This document shows positions 15,975 through 24,420 of a stretch of 64,000 bases of DNA, in pieces. The first letter of the stretch is position 1; each line of letters opens with the position of its first letter. This DNA is from Chitinophaga barathri (GTDB lineage: Bacteria > Bacteroidota > Bacteroidia > Chitinophagales > Chitinophagaceae): NCBI RefSeq assembly GCF_003807585.1, contig NZ_RMBX01000007.1:310001-374000 (forward strand), in the 5' to 3' direction. The notes under the pieces are model-generated. The model was not told the origin of the DNA and searched no databases. It worked only from the letters and a program-made list of their open reading frames with translations. A program made the translations under genes and the position numbers.

Positions 15975-18584
15975 TCAATGATAAAGCAAAGATGTATGTG
16001 ACAGCACCCCTGTCAATTCCATCGCACTCATACGATTACCCGACTGCGAAACCTGCGCCAGTAGGACTTCTTTGTTGTCCGTGTATATGTGTAAACGATC
16101 CCGCCCGCGTGAGCAGCTTACGTAGAACTGTTTCAGGGAAGCCGCCGCAGGGCTTTCGGTGTTTTGCGCGATGAATACTTCATCCACGGTGACGCTCTGG
16201 CTCGAATAGCTGGTCATGCAGTAGGCGTGCCGCAGATGCCCGAACGTAGCGGGCAAACGGTATTCCGTCGCGCCGTCCGCAGCGCCGGCGGTGATCGTCT
16301 CTTTATCCACCCCCAGCACCGTCAACAACTGGCCGTTATTCAGGCTTTGTTTGTTCGCGTCGAACCCGTTGCGTGTGACGGCAACCGCATCACCCACGGA
16401 CAAGCCGAGCGCGGTTTTTCGGTATACGTCAGCGCCGCGCAGATCGGAAAGCGGCACGTCAACGATTTTTCTTTTTTCATCCATCAACGTCACATGATCG
16501 TCGTTCACGCCGAGGACGGAAAGCGTTTGACCGTGGGCGATATCTCGCCAATTCTTATTGAATTGCAGGACGTGTCCAGGATCGTAAAACCGTCCGTCTG
16601 CTTTTTCCGCATCCGTGAGGTTAAGGCTGACGAGGCGGTTGACGGCGGTTTCCTGCACGCCGAGTTTTCCCGCGTGGCGGAGGGCACTACGTAGGGCGGC
16701 GGTTACGGCTTCTCCTTCCGCATGCGTCGGCGACACGACGAGGGCGGTTTTGCCGGCATTGCGGACGACCATATAATCTTTCGCCAAGCTGCGGTAATTA
16801 TCGCCGAATGTTTTGATCGCGCCCATCTTGTCGATCTTATCGAACGCGGCGGCAACATCACCCCGCGCCAAATTCTGCACGGCGTCGCGGTATTCATGTG
16901 TGCGTTGACGGTGTATTTTTTTGATACGCACGGGTTCAACGCCGGAGGCCACGATCAAACGTAACGAATCCCCCGACGCGACGGCATTATGCTGGAAAAT
17001 ATCGCCGCCCAAAATGAGGCGGGCATTCTGTTTGTGCGCCAGATCGAGTAGGGCGAGCATGTCGTCCAAACCCAATAATGACGCTTCGTCAACCCAAAGC
17101 ACATTATCTCGCATCCGCCTTTGCAGGTCAGGGGAAACGAGCAGCTTCGCCACCGTTTGAGCGTCCGCGAAATCTTGCCGCAACACGCCCCGCGCAGCCT
17201 GTGCAGTCGGCGCAACAATCACCACATCCTTACCCGCCGCTTTGATAAGCGCGACGGTTTCCCGCATCAAGGTCGTTTTGCCAGTACCCGCGCTTCCCAA
17301 GATGACGGATAATTGATTGCCCGTCATCAGAACATGGCGCGCCGCCTCGGCTTGTTCGCCCTGTAACGCCATGGCTGGCGGTTCAGCGTATAACGGCGCA
17401 AACAAGCCTTTGCCTGCATGGGCAAGGCGGATCATGCGGGTTTCGGACTCCAGCAACGCCGAAGTCGTACAGAGCTGACGGCCTTCGTCTTTCACTGTGA
17501 GAATGTCGGCGCGTGATTTAAAGGCGTGATCCACCTGATCCAGCGTAATGTCTGACGCGACCGCAACTTTATACGCCCGCGCCAGAAGGCGGCGATCCTG
17601 CACCACCGATTCGCGGGAAAAATGATGGCGTATCGCCTGATCCACGCATTGCGCGGGCGTAGCCGACGATGACGGGCCACCTTCGGCAAAGCGGACAGGC
17701 GCGAATCCGTTTTGCAGGCCGTGCGCGGTAATCTGTTTTTTCCAATCGGCCCGTAATGCATCCATCGACAGGCCCGCTTGTTTTTTTGCTCGCGTTTTCG
17801 CACCGAGTTTACCTAATGCTTCGGGGTCGGTGATGTTGTGATCGGCGGCGTATTGCTCGATTTCATTTTTTCTTTTCGAGAACAAAGAAATTACGGCAGG
17901 AGAAATACTATCCAGTTCAAAGGCATTCTTTGTTGGGCGTATGCGATAGCCTTTTTCTCGGAGGTTGTCAGCGAGTCGTTTGAGGAATCGCGATTCATAG
18001 TACGGAAGGTCGCGCATAATCTCGCGGAACTGTACCGCTTTGATTCGCTGTTCAACGGGGTCAAATGTGGCGTTGAAGATGACAATATGTGCGTGGAGAA
18101 AGGGATCGGCGGTATGGCCCTGTACGCCGCGCGCGGTTTGGTGGATAAAATCCGCGAAAATGAGTTCGAATGTGGAGCGGTCTTCGTCCTTGCCGTTTTT
18201 CCGAACACGGGTTTTCGCGTCCGCTTCCACCTCTTTCATCGTATCGTGAACGGCGGCACGGAAAGCCCGTAAAATGTGATCGTCGCCAGCGAAGGCATGG
18301 GCAAGGCTGACGCTTTTGGGACAACAGGCCGTGAGATCGTATGCGGCAGTTCGCACCCTGCTTTTTCGCGGGGTGAGAAGTTTTAAATTTAATGGGTTCA
18401 GGTTCTCACAAAGCGCGTCAAAGGCGAACTTTGTGACGGGGCCGTTTATGCCGATACGCTCCGCCAGCCGACCGCTGAACGATCCGCTTTTGTCCTGCTC
18501 ACTTATATAATAGTCAGCGGTGGAAAGCCCGTTATTATAATAATCTTTCGCACCCACAGACCGAAGTTGCGTCCTTCGGATCAT
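15975..18584 (-). CDS. MOBF (TrwC/TraI-type) conjugative relaxase-helicase
   Basis: An 869-residue bifunctional relaxase. Residues 1-300 form the TrwC domain: tyrosine clusters KDYYNNG and DYYISEQDKSG near the N-terminus for DNA cleavage, and a metal-binding histidine cluster in GHTADPFLHAHIVIFNAT. Residues about 400-869 form a RecD-like helicase: Walker A GSAGTGKTTL near residue 430, Walker B LWVDEASLL, motif GGDIFQHNAVASGD, and a C-terminal HAYCMTSYSSQSVTVDE ending in SCSRGRDRL. It would nick oriT and unwind DNA during transfer. The MOBF class is mainly known from Proteobacteria and Actinobacteria, so its presence here suggests a transfer across phyla. It shares strand with the integrase module. 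Confidence 0.92.
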   Translation of the reverse strand: MIRRTQLRSVGAKDYYNNGLSTADYYISEQDKSGSFSGRLAERIGINGPVTKFAFDALCENLNPLNLKLLTPRKSRVRTAAYDLTACCPKSVSLAHAFAGDDHILRAFRAAVHDTMKEVEADAKTRVRKNGKDEDRSTFELIFADFIHQTARGVQGHTADPFLHAHIVIFNATFDPVEQRIKAVQFREIMRDLPYYESRFLKRLADNLREKGYRIRPTKNAFELDSISPAVISLFSKRKNEIEQYAADHNITDPEALGKLGAKTRAKKQAGLSMDALRADWKKQITAHGLQNGFAPVRFAEGGPSSSATPAQCVDQAIRHHFSRESVVQDRRLLARAYKVAVASDITLDQVDHAFKSRADILTVKDEGRQLCTTSALLESETRMIRLAHAGKGLFAPLYAEPPAMALQGEQAEAARHVLMTGNQLSVILGSAGTGKTTLMRETVALIKAAGKDVVIVAPTAQAARGVLRQDFADAQTVAKLLVSPDLQRRMRDNVLWVDEASLLGLDDMLALLDLAHKQNARLILGGDIFQHNAVASGDSLRLIVASGVEPVRIKKIHRQRTHEYRDAVQNLARGDVAAAFDKIDKMGAIKTFGDNYRSLAKDYMVVRNAGKTALVVSPTHAEGEAVTAALRSALRHAGKLGVQETAVNRLVSLNLTDAEKADGRFYDPGHVLQFNKNWRDIAHGQTLSVLGVNDDHVTLMDEKRKIVDVPLSDLRGADVYRKTALGLSVGDAVAVTRNGFDANKQSLNNGQLLTVLGVDKETITAGAADGATEYRLPATFGHLRHAYCMTSYSSQSVTVDEVFIAQNTESPAAASLKQFYVSCSRGRDRLHIYTDNKEVLLAQVSQSGNRMSAMELTGVLSHTSLLYH

Positions 18585-18600
18585 AAAACCTTGCCATAAG

Positions 18601-18840
18601 TTGTACTATTGAAGAAAATAACTTCTAGTGAAAACAGCCACTTAAAAGCGCGGAACAAGGCAAACAATAGTACAGGAGAGGGGTTTTATTTCCTTGAAAT
18701 GAAAAAGGATATTGACATTTTTAGTCTGACTTTTAATCAGTAGGTCGTGGGTTCAAGTCCCACCGAACTCACCATTTTTCAATACCTTAAATTCCCTGTT
18801 TTATTCGGCCTGTACTATAGAATACCAATTGTACTATTGG
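18601..18840. other. attP-like region with four integrase arm-type repeats
   Basis: The motif YTGTACTATtG occurs four times: 18601-18611 (+), 18665-18676 (-, read as CCTGTACTATTG), 18809-18820 (+, CCTGTACTATAG) and 18829-18840 (+). Two lie left and two right of a tRNA 3' fragment. This layout is that of a phage-type attP: a central core flanked by arm sites bound by the integrase. Both arms are present, so the site looks uncut. This explains the otherwise empty 260 bases between relaxase and integrase. Confidence 0.65.
18726..18774 (+). other. 3' fragment of a tRNA-Lys(TTT), attachment-site core
   Basis: The anticodon loop CTTTTAA reads anticodon TTT. It is followed by GGTCGTGGGTTCAAGTCCCAC, split here as variable loop, a perfect 5-bp T stem and TTCAAGT loop, then an acceptor 3' strand and encoded CCA. 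The 5' half of the tRNA is missing. Such 3' halves are the identity segments of tRNA-targeting integrative elements. The tyrosine integrase gene begins its 3' end 70 bases away. Confidence 0.75.
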
Positions 18841-18843
18841 ATG

Positions 18844-19899
18844 TTATCTAATGGGGGTTACTCTTTCTGGCTTACGACGATAAACGCGTCCTGTGATTCG
18901 ACTGTCGGAATGCGAAAGCAGCGCACGGGCTTGCTCTAAGGTGGACGCATCGCTGGCCGCTTTCGCCCGCAGGTCATGCTCAGTGAAGCGTTCTATTACC
19001 TTTGTCTCAGCAAGCACCCTTTCCATGAACCTTTGCCACATACTCGCCCATCCCGAAGCCTTACCTGTTTCTTCGCACATGTAGGAATGCCCTCTTTTTG
19101 TACAGAATAGCCACGGGGAAATATGAACAGGGCGGGCATCCAACGCAGCCCGTACGGCATTCCGTAATTCAGGTGTCCACAAGTAGATTGTTTGCTTGCC
19201 CGTTGTGTTGGCTACTTTGTGCCTTTTAATGGATATACCTTCGTCCAGAAAGTGCTTGGAAGGTTGAAGGCGTAGCATATCTCCTTGTGACATTCCTGTA
19301 AGTTGTTTGATCTGAATATATGCTTGAATCACCTTCACACTTCCTTTTTTATACTTTGAGTTCAATGACAGGCATTCATCAATTTCCCAGTCCTCTATGT
19401 AGCGTTGACGCGGTTTGCTAGTTGGGAGACGAACTTGTCCTTTAAGGGGATGGCGGTCTATATAGCCCCATTCAATCGCTTTCGTGTAAGCATGAGATAA
19501 CAATGCAATTTCCCGCCGAGCGAGAATTTTAGCAGTACTGCGATCTATATATTCATAGACATCTTTCGGACGTGGCTCGGTTATGCGCATCTTTCCAAAA
19601 ATGTGGCGGAGCTTTTTAATGTAATGCACATTTTCTCTTTGTGTGCTGACAGCTTTTGTAGGAACAACCTCAAGCCCATAACGGTCAAGTAGGTCGCTTA
19701 TGGTTTTTACATTCTCAAAAAGTTCAAGCCGTGTGGCCCAAACTTTATGGGCATCAGAAAGTTTTTTGCCCAATCGGAAAGTCTGAAACCCGTCCCATTT
19801 TGATTCCTGCCCTCGCGGAACTTGATAGTAATAAGCACCATGCGTAAATCGCCAACGGGGAGGTAATCCTTTGTTTTCACTTCGGCGAGGTCTTGGCAT
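18844..19899 (-). CDS. Tyrosine recombinase / phage-type integrase, possibly lacking the first catalytic Arg
   Basis: A 351-residue integrase. It has an N-terminal AP2-like/arm-binding region (RFTHGAYYYQVPRG), a core-binding SAM-like domain (SDLLDRYGLEVVP to YIDRSTAKILARR) and a catalytic domain. Visible catalytic residues: HDLR (H-x-x-R), LLSHSD, and Tyr340 in RVYRRK. Where related enzymes have TG-x-R, this one reads TGMSQGDMLRL, with Ser at the expected Arg, so activity is uncertain. It overlaps the DUF4224 gene upstream by 23 bases and lies next to its probable attP. The pair is typical of proteobacterial prophages and islands. Confidence 0.88.
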   Translation of the reverse strand: MPRPRRSENKGLPPRWRFTHGAYYYQVPRGQESKWDGFQTFRLGKKLSDAHKVWATRLELFENVKTISDLLDRYGLEVVPTKAVSTQRENVHYIKKLRHIFGKMRITEPRPKDVYEYIDRSTAKILARREIALLSHAYTKAIEWGYIDRHPLKGQVRLPTSKPRQRYIEDWEIDECLSLNSKYKKGSVKVIQAYIQIKQLTGMSQGDMLRLQPSKHFLDEGISIKRHKVANTTGKQTIYLWTPELRNAVRAALDARPVHISPWLFCTKRGHSYMCEETGKASGWASMWQRFMERVLAETKVIERFTEHDLRAKAASDASTLEQARALLSHSDSRITGRVYRRKPERVTPIR

Positions 19900-20113
19900 T
19901 GAATATACTCCAATCTGGCTCAGTTCTTCTTATGATTCTATTATTTACGGAATCACCGTCAAGCGTCTTTTCAATGTGGGAGCGGGATACAATCACCGAA
20001 CCGTCAGGACGTGTTCGATGTTCAATGCCCATAAACCTTAATATCTTTTGTTGCGCTGATTTTTGCTTTCTTTTTGTCAGTCGAATAATTTCGTCATCAC
20101 TGAGTATCGGCAT
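19877..20113 (-). CDS. DUF4224-domain protein, integrase partner
   Basis: A 78-residue protein. ILSDDEIIRLTKRKQKSAQQ followed by RFMGIEHRTRPDGSVIVSRSH is the DUF4224 pattern: a small DNA-binding-like domain found directly upstream of phage integrases in Proteobacteria. It overlaps the integrase start and is read first, so the two are probably made from one transcript. A role in directing integration or excision is inferred from position only. Confidence 0.8.
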   Translation of the reverse strand: MPILSDDEIIRLTKRKQKSAQQKILRFMGIEHRTRPDGSVIVSRSHIEKTLDGDSVNNRIIRRTEPDWSIFNAKTSPK

Positions 20114-20305
20114 TCACACACCTCAACAGTTACAATCGGGGAGGGCTGTATAGACCTTTATGGGGGCAGGTTTCAAGCGAAAACAAAAAATGGAAAGCAT
20201 AGCCTACAGACTACTTCCCGATGGGATCGGCAGACGGTAGTGTTAACTACTTTGGGCTTGATTCAATGAATGTAATATGTTAATTAACGTGACAGGAGAA
20301 ATGTG

Positions 20306-20644
20306 ATGACGATTATTAAAATATATGGTGCCAGCGGTGAGGTACTAAAGACAATAGACCAGCACTTGGATGCTGAGAACCTCCCTACATATGCAGAGCA
20401 AAACAGTGCCGATCGGGTACTTGGCTATCTTGATTGTTTAAAAGATTTGACCGAAGGGTTTGCAGATGTTGTTTTCAGACTTGGTGACCATACTATGCCC
20501 GACACAAATCATAAAACCACGAGAAAGGCCATGGAGTTTTTTCGAAAAAATCAAAAGTTCTTAGAGCAATTCAAAAAAATCGCAAATAAACTACCTTCTT
20601 CTGATAAACAAGGCGGTGAATCCATCCCCACCCCTCAAGAATGA
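20306..20644 (+). CDS. Hypothetical protein
   Basis: A 112-residue, mostly helical protein starting IIKIYGASGEVLKTIDQHLD. An AGGAG sequence sits about 9 bases before the ATG. Residues about 30-60 (SADRVLGYLDCLKDLTEGFA) look amphipathic. I do not recognise a family. It lies 31 bases ahead of the next plus-strand gene and diverges from the integrase pair, so the ~190 bases upstream probably hold both promoters. The two genes share a terminator at 21880 and may be a cargo unit. Confidence 0.6.
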   Translation: MTIIKIYGASGEVLKTIDQHLDAENLPTYAEQNSADRVLGYLDCLKDLTEGFADVVFRLGDHTMPDTNHKTTRKAMEFFRKNQKFLEQFKKIANKLPSSDKQGGESIPTPQE

Positions 20645-20675
20645 TATTGATTTTTTTGTTATATTCAAAAGAAAA

Positions 20676-21878
20676 ATGAAGGAAACGATAAAAACAATCG
20701 TCTACGAGCGTTTCTATAAAAAATTAAGAAAAAAATTCTATAATGAGTTTTTCCCTTCAAATTCCCAAATTCCTGAAGACTCCAAAGATGTTTGGAAAAA
20801 AACGTATAAAGATTTAGACACTAATATTGCGAAAAAATTATTCGAAATAAATAATGAATTCCACTTTCATAGAAAATATGATGAAGAGGCTAAGCAGCAT
20901 TTAGAATACGGATATCCACTTTACCCTATTACGATAAGTAGAAAGCAGTTTTCATTGGCTTTGAAGTATCTATTATTCGGAAGGGTTGAAAAGATCGATG
21001 AATTTCCTGAACTGTATTTCGATTTTAAAGCAAATTGGGAACGCAATTATTCCACATTACATGATCTTTTTGTGGAGCAAGAGTTTCCAAATGGTATTGA
21101 GGAAAAAAAGGATGAAAAACCTGAAATAGTTACGCTGAGGGATGACGATATTGAAAGTATCTTCTTGAGTGTAGTGTCAAATAATAAGGAGATTTTTTAC
21201 TCCCCTACAGTCATAAGTATAATTCATAATTTTTTTGAAAGTATAGCTTCCAATAGTTACATAGATTCATGGCATTTATTGCAACCTGACTATCAGTTAA
21301 AAAGTCTGTGGAAAGGCGATTTTGAGACTTTCAAACTTTCATTCGCTCATATCCGATCGATTGAAGATATTGAAATCATCAAAATAACTTATGACTTTAA
21401 AAGTATTACATGCCAGATCAGATTTGATGAGACGGGCACCATTACTAATCTTAAAGGTATCTATAATAAAATCGCTTCTGATTATTCGTCTGATTTGGTA
21501 TCGGAAAAAGACATGACAGAAATTGAAAGCTATTTATCCTCAATATTTTCTAAGTACTTTTCGCCAATCTCTAAAAATGAAGAAGGGTTTGATTGGCATG
21601 AAAAATACAATGTTCATAGTATCCAATTCGGTGAGTTTCTGGCTCGGCTGGTAATCAATCCCTATTTCCAGATTATTTATTTTTTATCAAATAAGACATA
21701 TAATAAAAAATGGCAAGAAGTTAGTTCTACTTTCGAGAGAGTACCTTACAATCGTAAGGTCCGGGCAGATATAGAACTATGTTTCATTTACGGGAAGTGG
21801 CTAATTTGTAGAATAAACATTTTACCCGCAAGTAGATTCTCGGACCGTGACTATAATCCTCATAGTAAAACAATTTGA
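20676..21878 (+). CDS. Hypothetical 400-residue AT-rich cargo protein
   Basis: I start it at the ATG at 20676, giving MKETIKTIVYERFYKKLRKK; an in-frame GTG at 20616 would overlap the preceding gene. The N-terminus is very basic, the middle acidic (PEIVTLRDDDIESIF). The rest is rich in aromatic and Asn residues, with no transmembrane segment or motif I can name. Base composition is markedly AT-rich relative to the transfer genes on either side, which suggests a separately acquired insert. With the 112-residue gene upstream it forms a two-gene unit closed by a strong terminator. A defence or toxin role is conceivable but unsupported. Confidence 0.6.
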   Translation: MKETIKTIVYERFYKKLRKKFYNEFFPSNSQIPEDSKDVWKKTYKDLDTNIAKKLFEINNEFHFHRKYDEEAKQHLEYGYPLYPITISRKQFSLALKYLLFGRVEKIDEFPELYFDFKANWERNYSTLHDLFVEQEFPNGIEEKKDEKPEIVTLRDDDIESIFLSVVSNNKEIFYSPTVISIIHNFFESIASNSYIDSWHLLQPDYQLKSLWKGDFETFKLSFAHIRSIEDIEIIKITYDFKSITCQIRFDETGTITNLKGIYNKIASDYSSDLVSEKDMTEIESYLSSIFSKYFSPISKNEEGFDWHEKYNVHSIQFGEFLARLVINPYFQIIYFLSNKTYNKKWQEVSSTFERVPYNRKVRADIELCFIYGKWLICRINILPASRFSDRDYNPHSKTI

Positions 21879-21879
21879 A

Positions 21880-21920
21880 ACGACGGCATTACAGTATTTC
21901 CTGTAATGCCGTCGTTTTTT
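21880..21920 (+). terminator. Strong rho-independent terminator
   Basis: Fifteen-bp perfect stem (21880-21894 and 21901-21915) with a 6-base loop and a run of T. It closes the two-gene cargo unit. The next 150 bases contain no gene apart from the start of the 50-residue frame at 22074. Confidence 0.9.
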
Positions 21921-22073
21921 CCTGTCATTCCGGGAAAAACTGTTTCGTTGAAACTATTCTATGACCCCTGATATTTGTAATCGTAAAGGGAACGCAATCA
22001 AACCGGAGATCGAAGTAGCTATGGTAGGTTTGAAATTTGCCTTCTCAAACACCTAACAATTAATCGATTACGC

Positions 22074-22226
22074 ATGTCAAACACCAACCACGCCGCTGAG
22101 GAAGCGGCACGCAAAGCCCGCCGCGAAGCGGAAGAGGCAAAACGCCTTGAACGGCAGACAAGAGAAGCCGCCGAACGCGCCCGCAGGGCCGCAGAAGAAG
22201 CACGGCGGCAAGCCAACAAAAGGTAA
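22074..22226 (+). CDS. Small Ala/Arg/Glu-rich helical protein (50 residues)
   Basis: An open frame from ATG to TAA encoding MSNTNHAAEEAARKARREAE and continuing as a single highly charged helix of A-R-E repeats. It sits immediately before the duplicated hairpin region and the mobilization genes. Low complexity makes coding status uncertain; the composition would suit a coiled-coil or DNA-coating helper. A longer antisense frame exists over the same bases and looks like a shadow of this repeat. Confidence 0.45.
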   Translation: MSNTNHAAEEAARKARREAEEAKRLERQTREAAERARRAAEEARRQANKR

Positions 22227-22230
22227 GAGC

Positions 22231-22440
22231 GCCTGCTGGCCAATTGAACGCCTTATCTGATTTTTCACACTGTCATAAAAGACCTGCCCAGACCGCGCGG
22301 CTGGCTGGTCATGACAGATTCCTATCGGCTGTGTTTGCTGGCCACAGGAAAGCCTTACCTGATCTTTCACACTGTCATAAAAGACTGTCCAGAGCGTACG
22401 GCTGGCGGTCATGACAGTTTCCTACTGGCTGCGTTTCGCA
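22231..22440. repeat. Two ~102-bp tandem direct repeats with nested hairpins, oriT candidate
   Basis: The segment from TGCTGGCC (22234) through 22335 is repeated from 22336 to about 22440 with a period of 102. Each copy has the same nested inverted repeats: an outer TGTCAT/ATGACA pair (22271-22276 with 22310-22315; 22373-22378 with 22410-22415) and an inner CCAG/CTGG pair. Stem bases are kept while loop bases vary between copies, suggesting selection for the hairpin. It lies directly upstream of the coupling protein, mobC and relaxase genes, a usual place for an origin of transfer. Confidence 0.6.
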
Positions 22441-22486
22441 GCAAATTTTCCAAGAAACATTTTTCAAGAAATAAAACTAATTCGTC

Positions 22487-24325
22487 ATGCAACATGAACG
22501 AGCAAGGGACTTATTTGCCGTAAGCCATGAGCAAATAGTGTCTCTCTTCAAAAAACGTCCGAACCCTGAAGGGTTCACGAAAAAGATCCTCTATCTGGTT
22601 GGGATCATCGCCAGCCCCATCACCGTGATCGGCGCTCTGTGGGGCTATGTACGGGCTTACAACAGGTTTGGCCGCGAGGATGACGAATTTCCCACACTCG
22701 CCAATCTCAAACCGATAAGCCGCGTCGCCATGATCCTGGGCGCGGTGTTGATATGGTTTCTGCTATTCGGCGCTGTTCTTCTGTTAAGCGCGTTGTTTCG
22801 CTTTTTGTTCAGCGAAAGTTTCGCCAGTTCGCCGACGCCTTTTATTATGATCGGCGTAAACTTGATATTGACCTTTCTCGCTTTGTTCCTGTTTAAACGC
22901 TGGCAAGCAAATATCTATCATGCCATGCAACACAATAACCGTTTCGGGTCGGCCCGCTGGGCGAACGCGTCGGAATTGTCCGACCTTGCAGGCAAACAAG
23001 GGCTTTATATCGGCGGAGAAATCTACGGATACAATAAGCAGGGTCATATTTTTACATGCGGGGGCACCCGTTCGGGAAAATTCGTAAACCTCATTGCGCC
23101 GAACCTTTTGGGGTTGAACGGATATAACGGCTCATTCTTTCTCATCGATCCGAAAGGTGAAGCCGCTGCCGTGACAGCCCGGTATCAAAAGGAGAAAGGC
23201 AACCGCGTGCTGATCCTCGATCCGTGGAAGCTCAACCCAATGAGCAGTGCCAGTTACAACCCGCTTGACCTTGTTAGTAATCAAACCAATCCCGATCATC
23301 TCGTCGATGACATTTCAATCATCGCCGAAATGATCGTGCCGAGGGAAAGAAGCAATGATCCATTCTGGGGCAACCGTGCGCGTGCATTAGTAAGTTTGTT
23401 GATCCTTCACCTCGTTACTTCAAAGCCAAAGGCAGAGCATACACTGGGTACAGTTTGGAAATGGCTTCGTTTGCCGGAAAATGAATGGGCCGGTTTACTT
23501 TCTGATATGGCCGTGAGCGATAATGAAATCGTCGAAGCCACCGCAAATGAGTTTATCAGCCTGCTGCATTCGGCTGATAAGACCTTCGCTGGGATTCTCG
23601 CTTCGGCATCTGATAAAACCGACTTTTTGAAATCGCCCGCATTGCGTGCGTCACTGAACAGTTCCAGTTTTGACATTAACACCCTCAGCGACGGGAAGAC
23701 ATCGCTTTTCGTCATCATACCGCCGGACAAACTTGATAGTCAAAGTCAGTGGTTACGCCTTGTATTCGCCACTTCTTTGCTGGCGGTGGTGCGGAACAGA
23801 AACAAAAGAGTAACATTCATTTTAGATGAATGCGCGGCCCTTGGTTTTCTTCCTCAGATAAAGACGGCACTTTCAACATACGCAGGCTACAACATAACTA
23901 TGAACCTGATTTTTCAAGATTTATCACAGGTCAAATCCATCTACGGCGATGCCTGGGAAACTTTCATATCAAACAGCGCAATCCGCCAGTTTATGGGTGT
24001 GCAGGACGAGTTTACATCATCGTATCTTGAAAAACTCATAGGAAATCAAACCATCGTGACGCATGACGGGAAAGGTTCGCCCAACGCCACGGCGCGACCA
24101 CTGGCGACTGCTGACGAAATCCGGCGCGGGTCTTCCGATAACATTTTCACCTTTATCGAACAACGCCCACCGACATATTTTAAGAAGGCACCGTATTACG
24201 AAATGACGGCGTTGTATGGCAGATACGACGACAACCCGTTCTACATACCGACGACGCTCAGTCTACCTAATCCGCTTCCGCCGCCGCCTAAAAACAGTCA
24301 GGCAACAGATCAATCATCAATTTAA
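22487..24325 (+). CDS. Type IV coupling protein, VirD4/TraG family
   Basis: A 612-residue ATPase that links relaxase-bound DNA to a mating pore. Three hydrophobic segments near the N-terminus (residues about 32-50, 82-105 and 118-138) anchor it in the inner membrane. The nucleotide-binding P-loop reads GGTRSGKFVN near residue 191, then LIDPKGE, DPWKLNP and YNPLDL. Walker B is FILDECAALG near residue 444, and a late motif is FQDLSQVKSIYGD. All are typical of VirD4. The residue after GK is Phe, where Gly, Ser or Thr is usual. No VirB-like mating-pore gene is present in the window. Confidence 0.93.
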   Translation: MQHERARDLFAVSHEQIVSLFKKRPNPEGFTKKILYLVGIIASPITVIGALWGYVRAYNRFGREDDEFPTLANLKPISRVAMILGAVLIWFLLFGAVLLLSALFRFLFSESFASSPTPFIMIGVNLILTFLALFLFKRWQANIYHAMQHNNRFGSARWANASELSDLAGKQGLYIGGEIYGYNKQGHIFTCGGTRSGKFVNLIAPNLLGLNGYNGSFFLIDPKGEAAAVTARYQKEKGNRVLILDPWKLNPMSSASYNPLDLVSNQTNPDHLVDDISIIAEMIVPRERSNDPFWGNRARALVSLLILHLVTSKPKAEHTLGTVWKWLRLPENEWAGLLSDMAVSDNEIVEATANEFISLLHSADKTFAGILASASDKTDFLKSPALRASLNSSSFDINTLSDGKTSLFVIIPPDKLDSQSQWLRLVFATSLLAVVRNRNKRVTFILDECAALGFLPQIKTALSTYAGYNITMNLIFQDLSQVKSIYGDAWETFISNSAIRQFMGVQDEFTSSYLEKLIGNQTIVTHDGKGSPNATARPLATADEIRRGSSDNIFTFIEQRPPTYFKKAPYYEMTALYGRYDDNPFYIPTTLSLPNPLPPPPKNSQATDQSSI

Positions 24326-24420
24326 AAAATGGGTTCCCGCAAGACGTGGTTTGTCAGCACAAACCGTCTTGCAAGGGGGAGGCGTTGCCTTCCCCCTTGA
24401 CCCCCTCAAAGGAAAAGAAT

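Noticed and set aside
22019..22243. A 74-residue minus-strand frame rich in Ala, Arg and Ser
   Set aside because: It is the antisense of the A/R/E helix frame at 22074 and has no better coding evidence.
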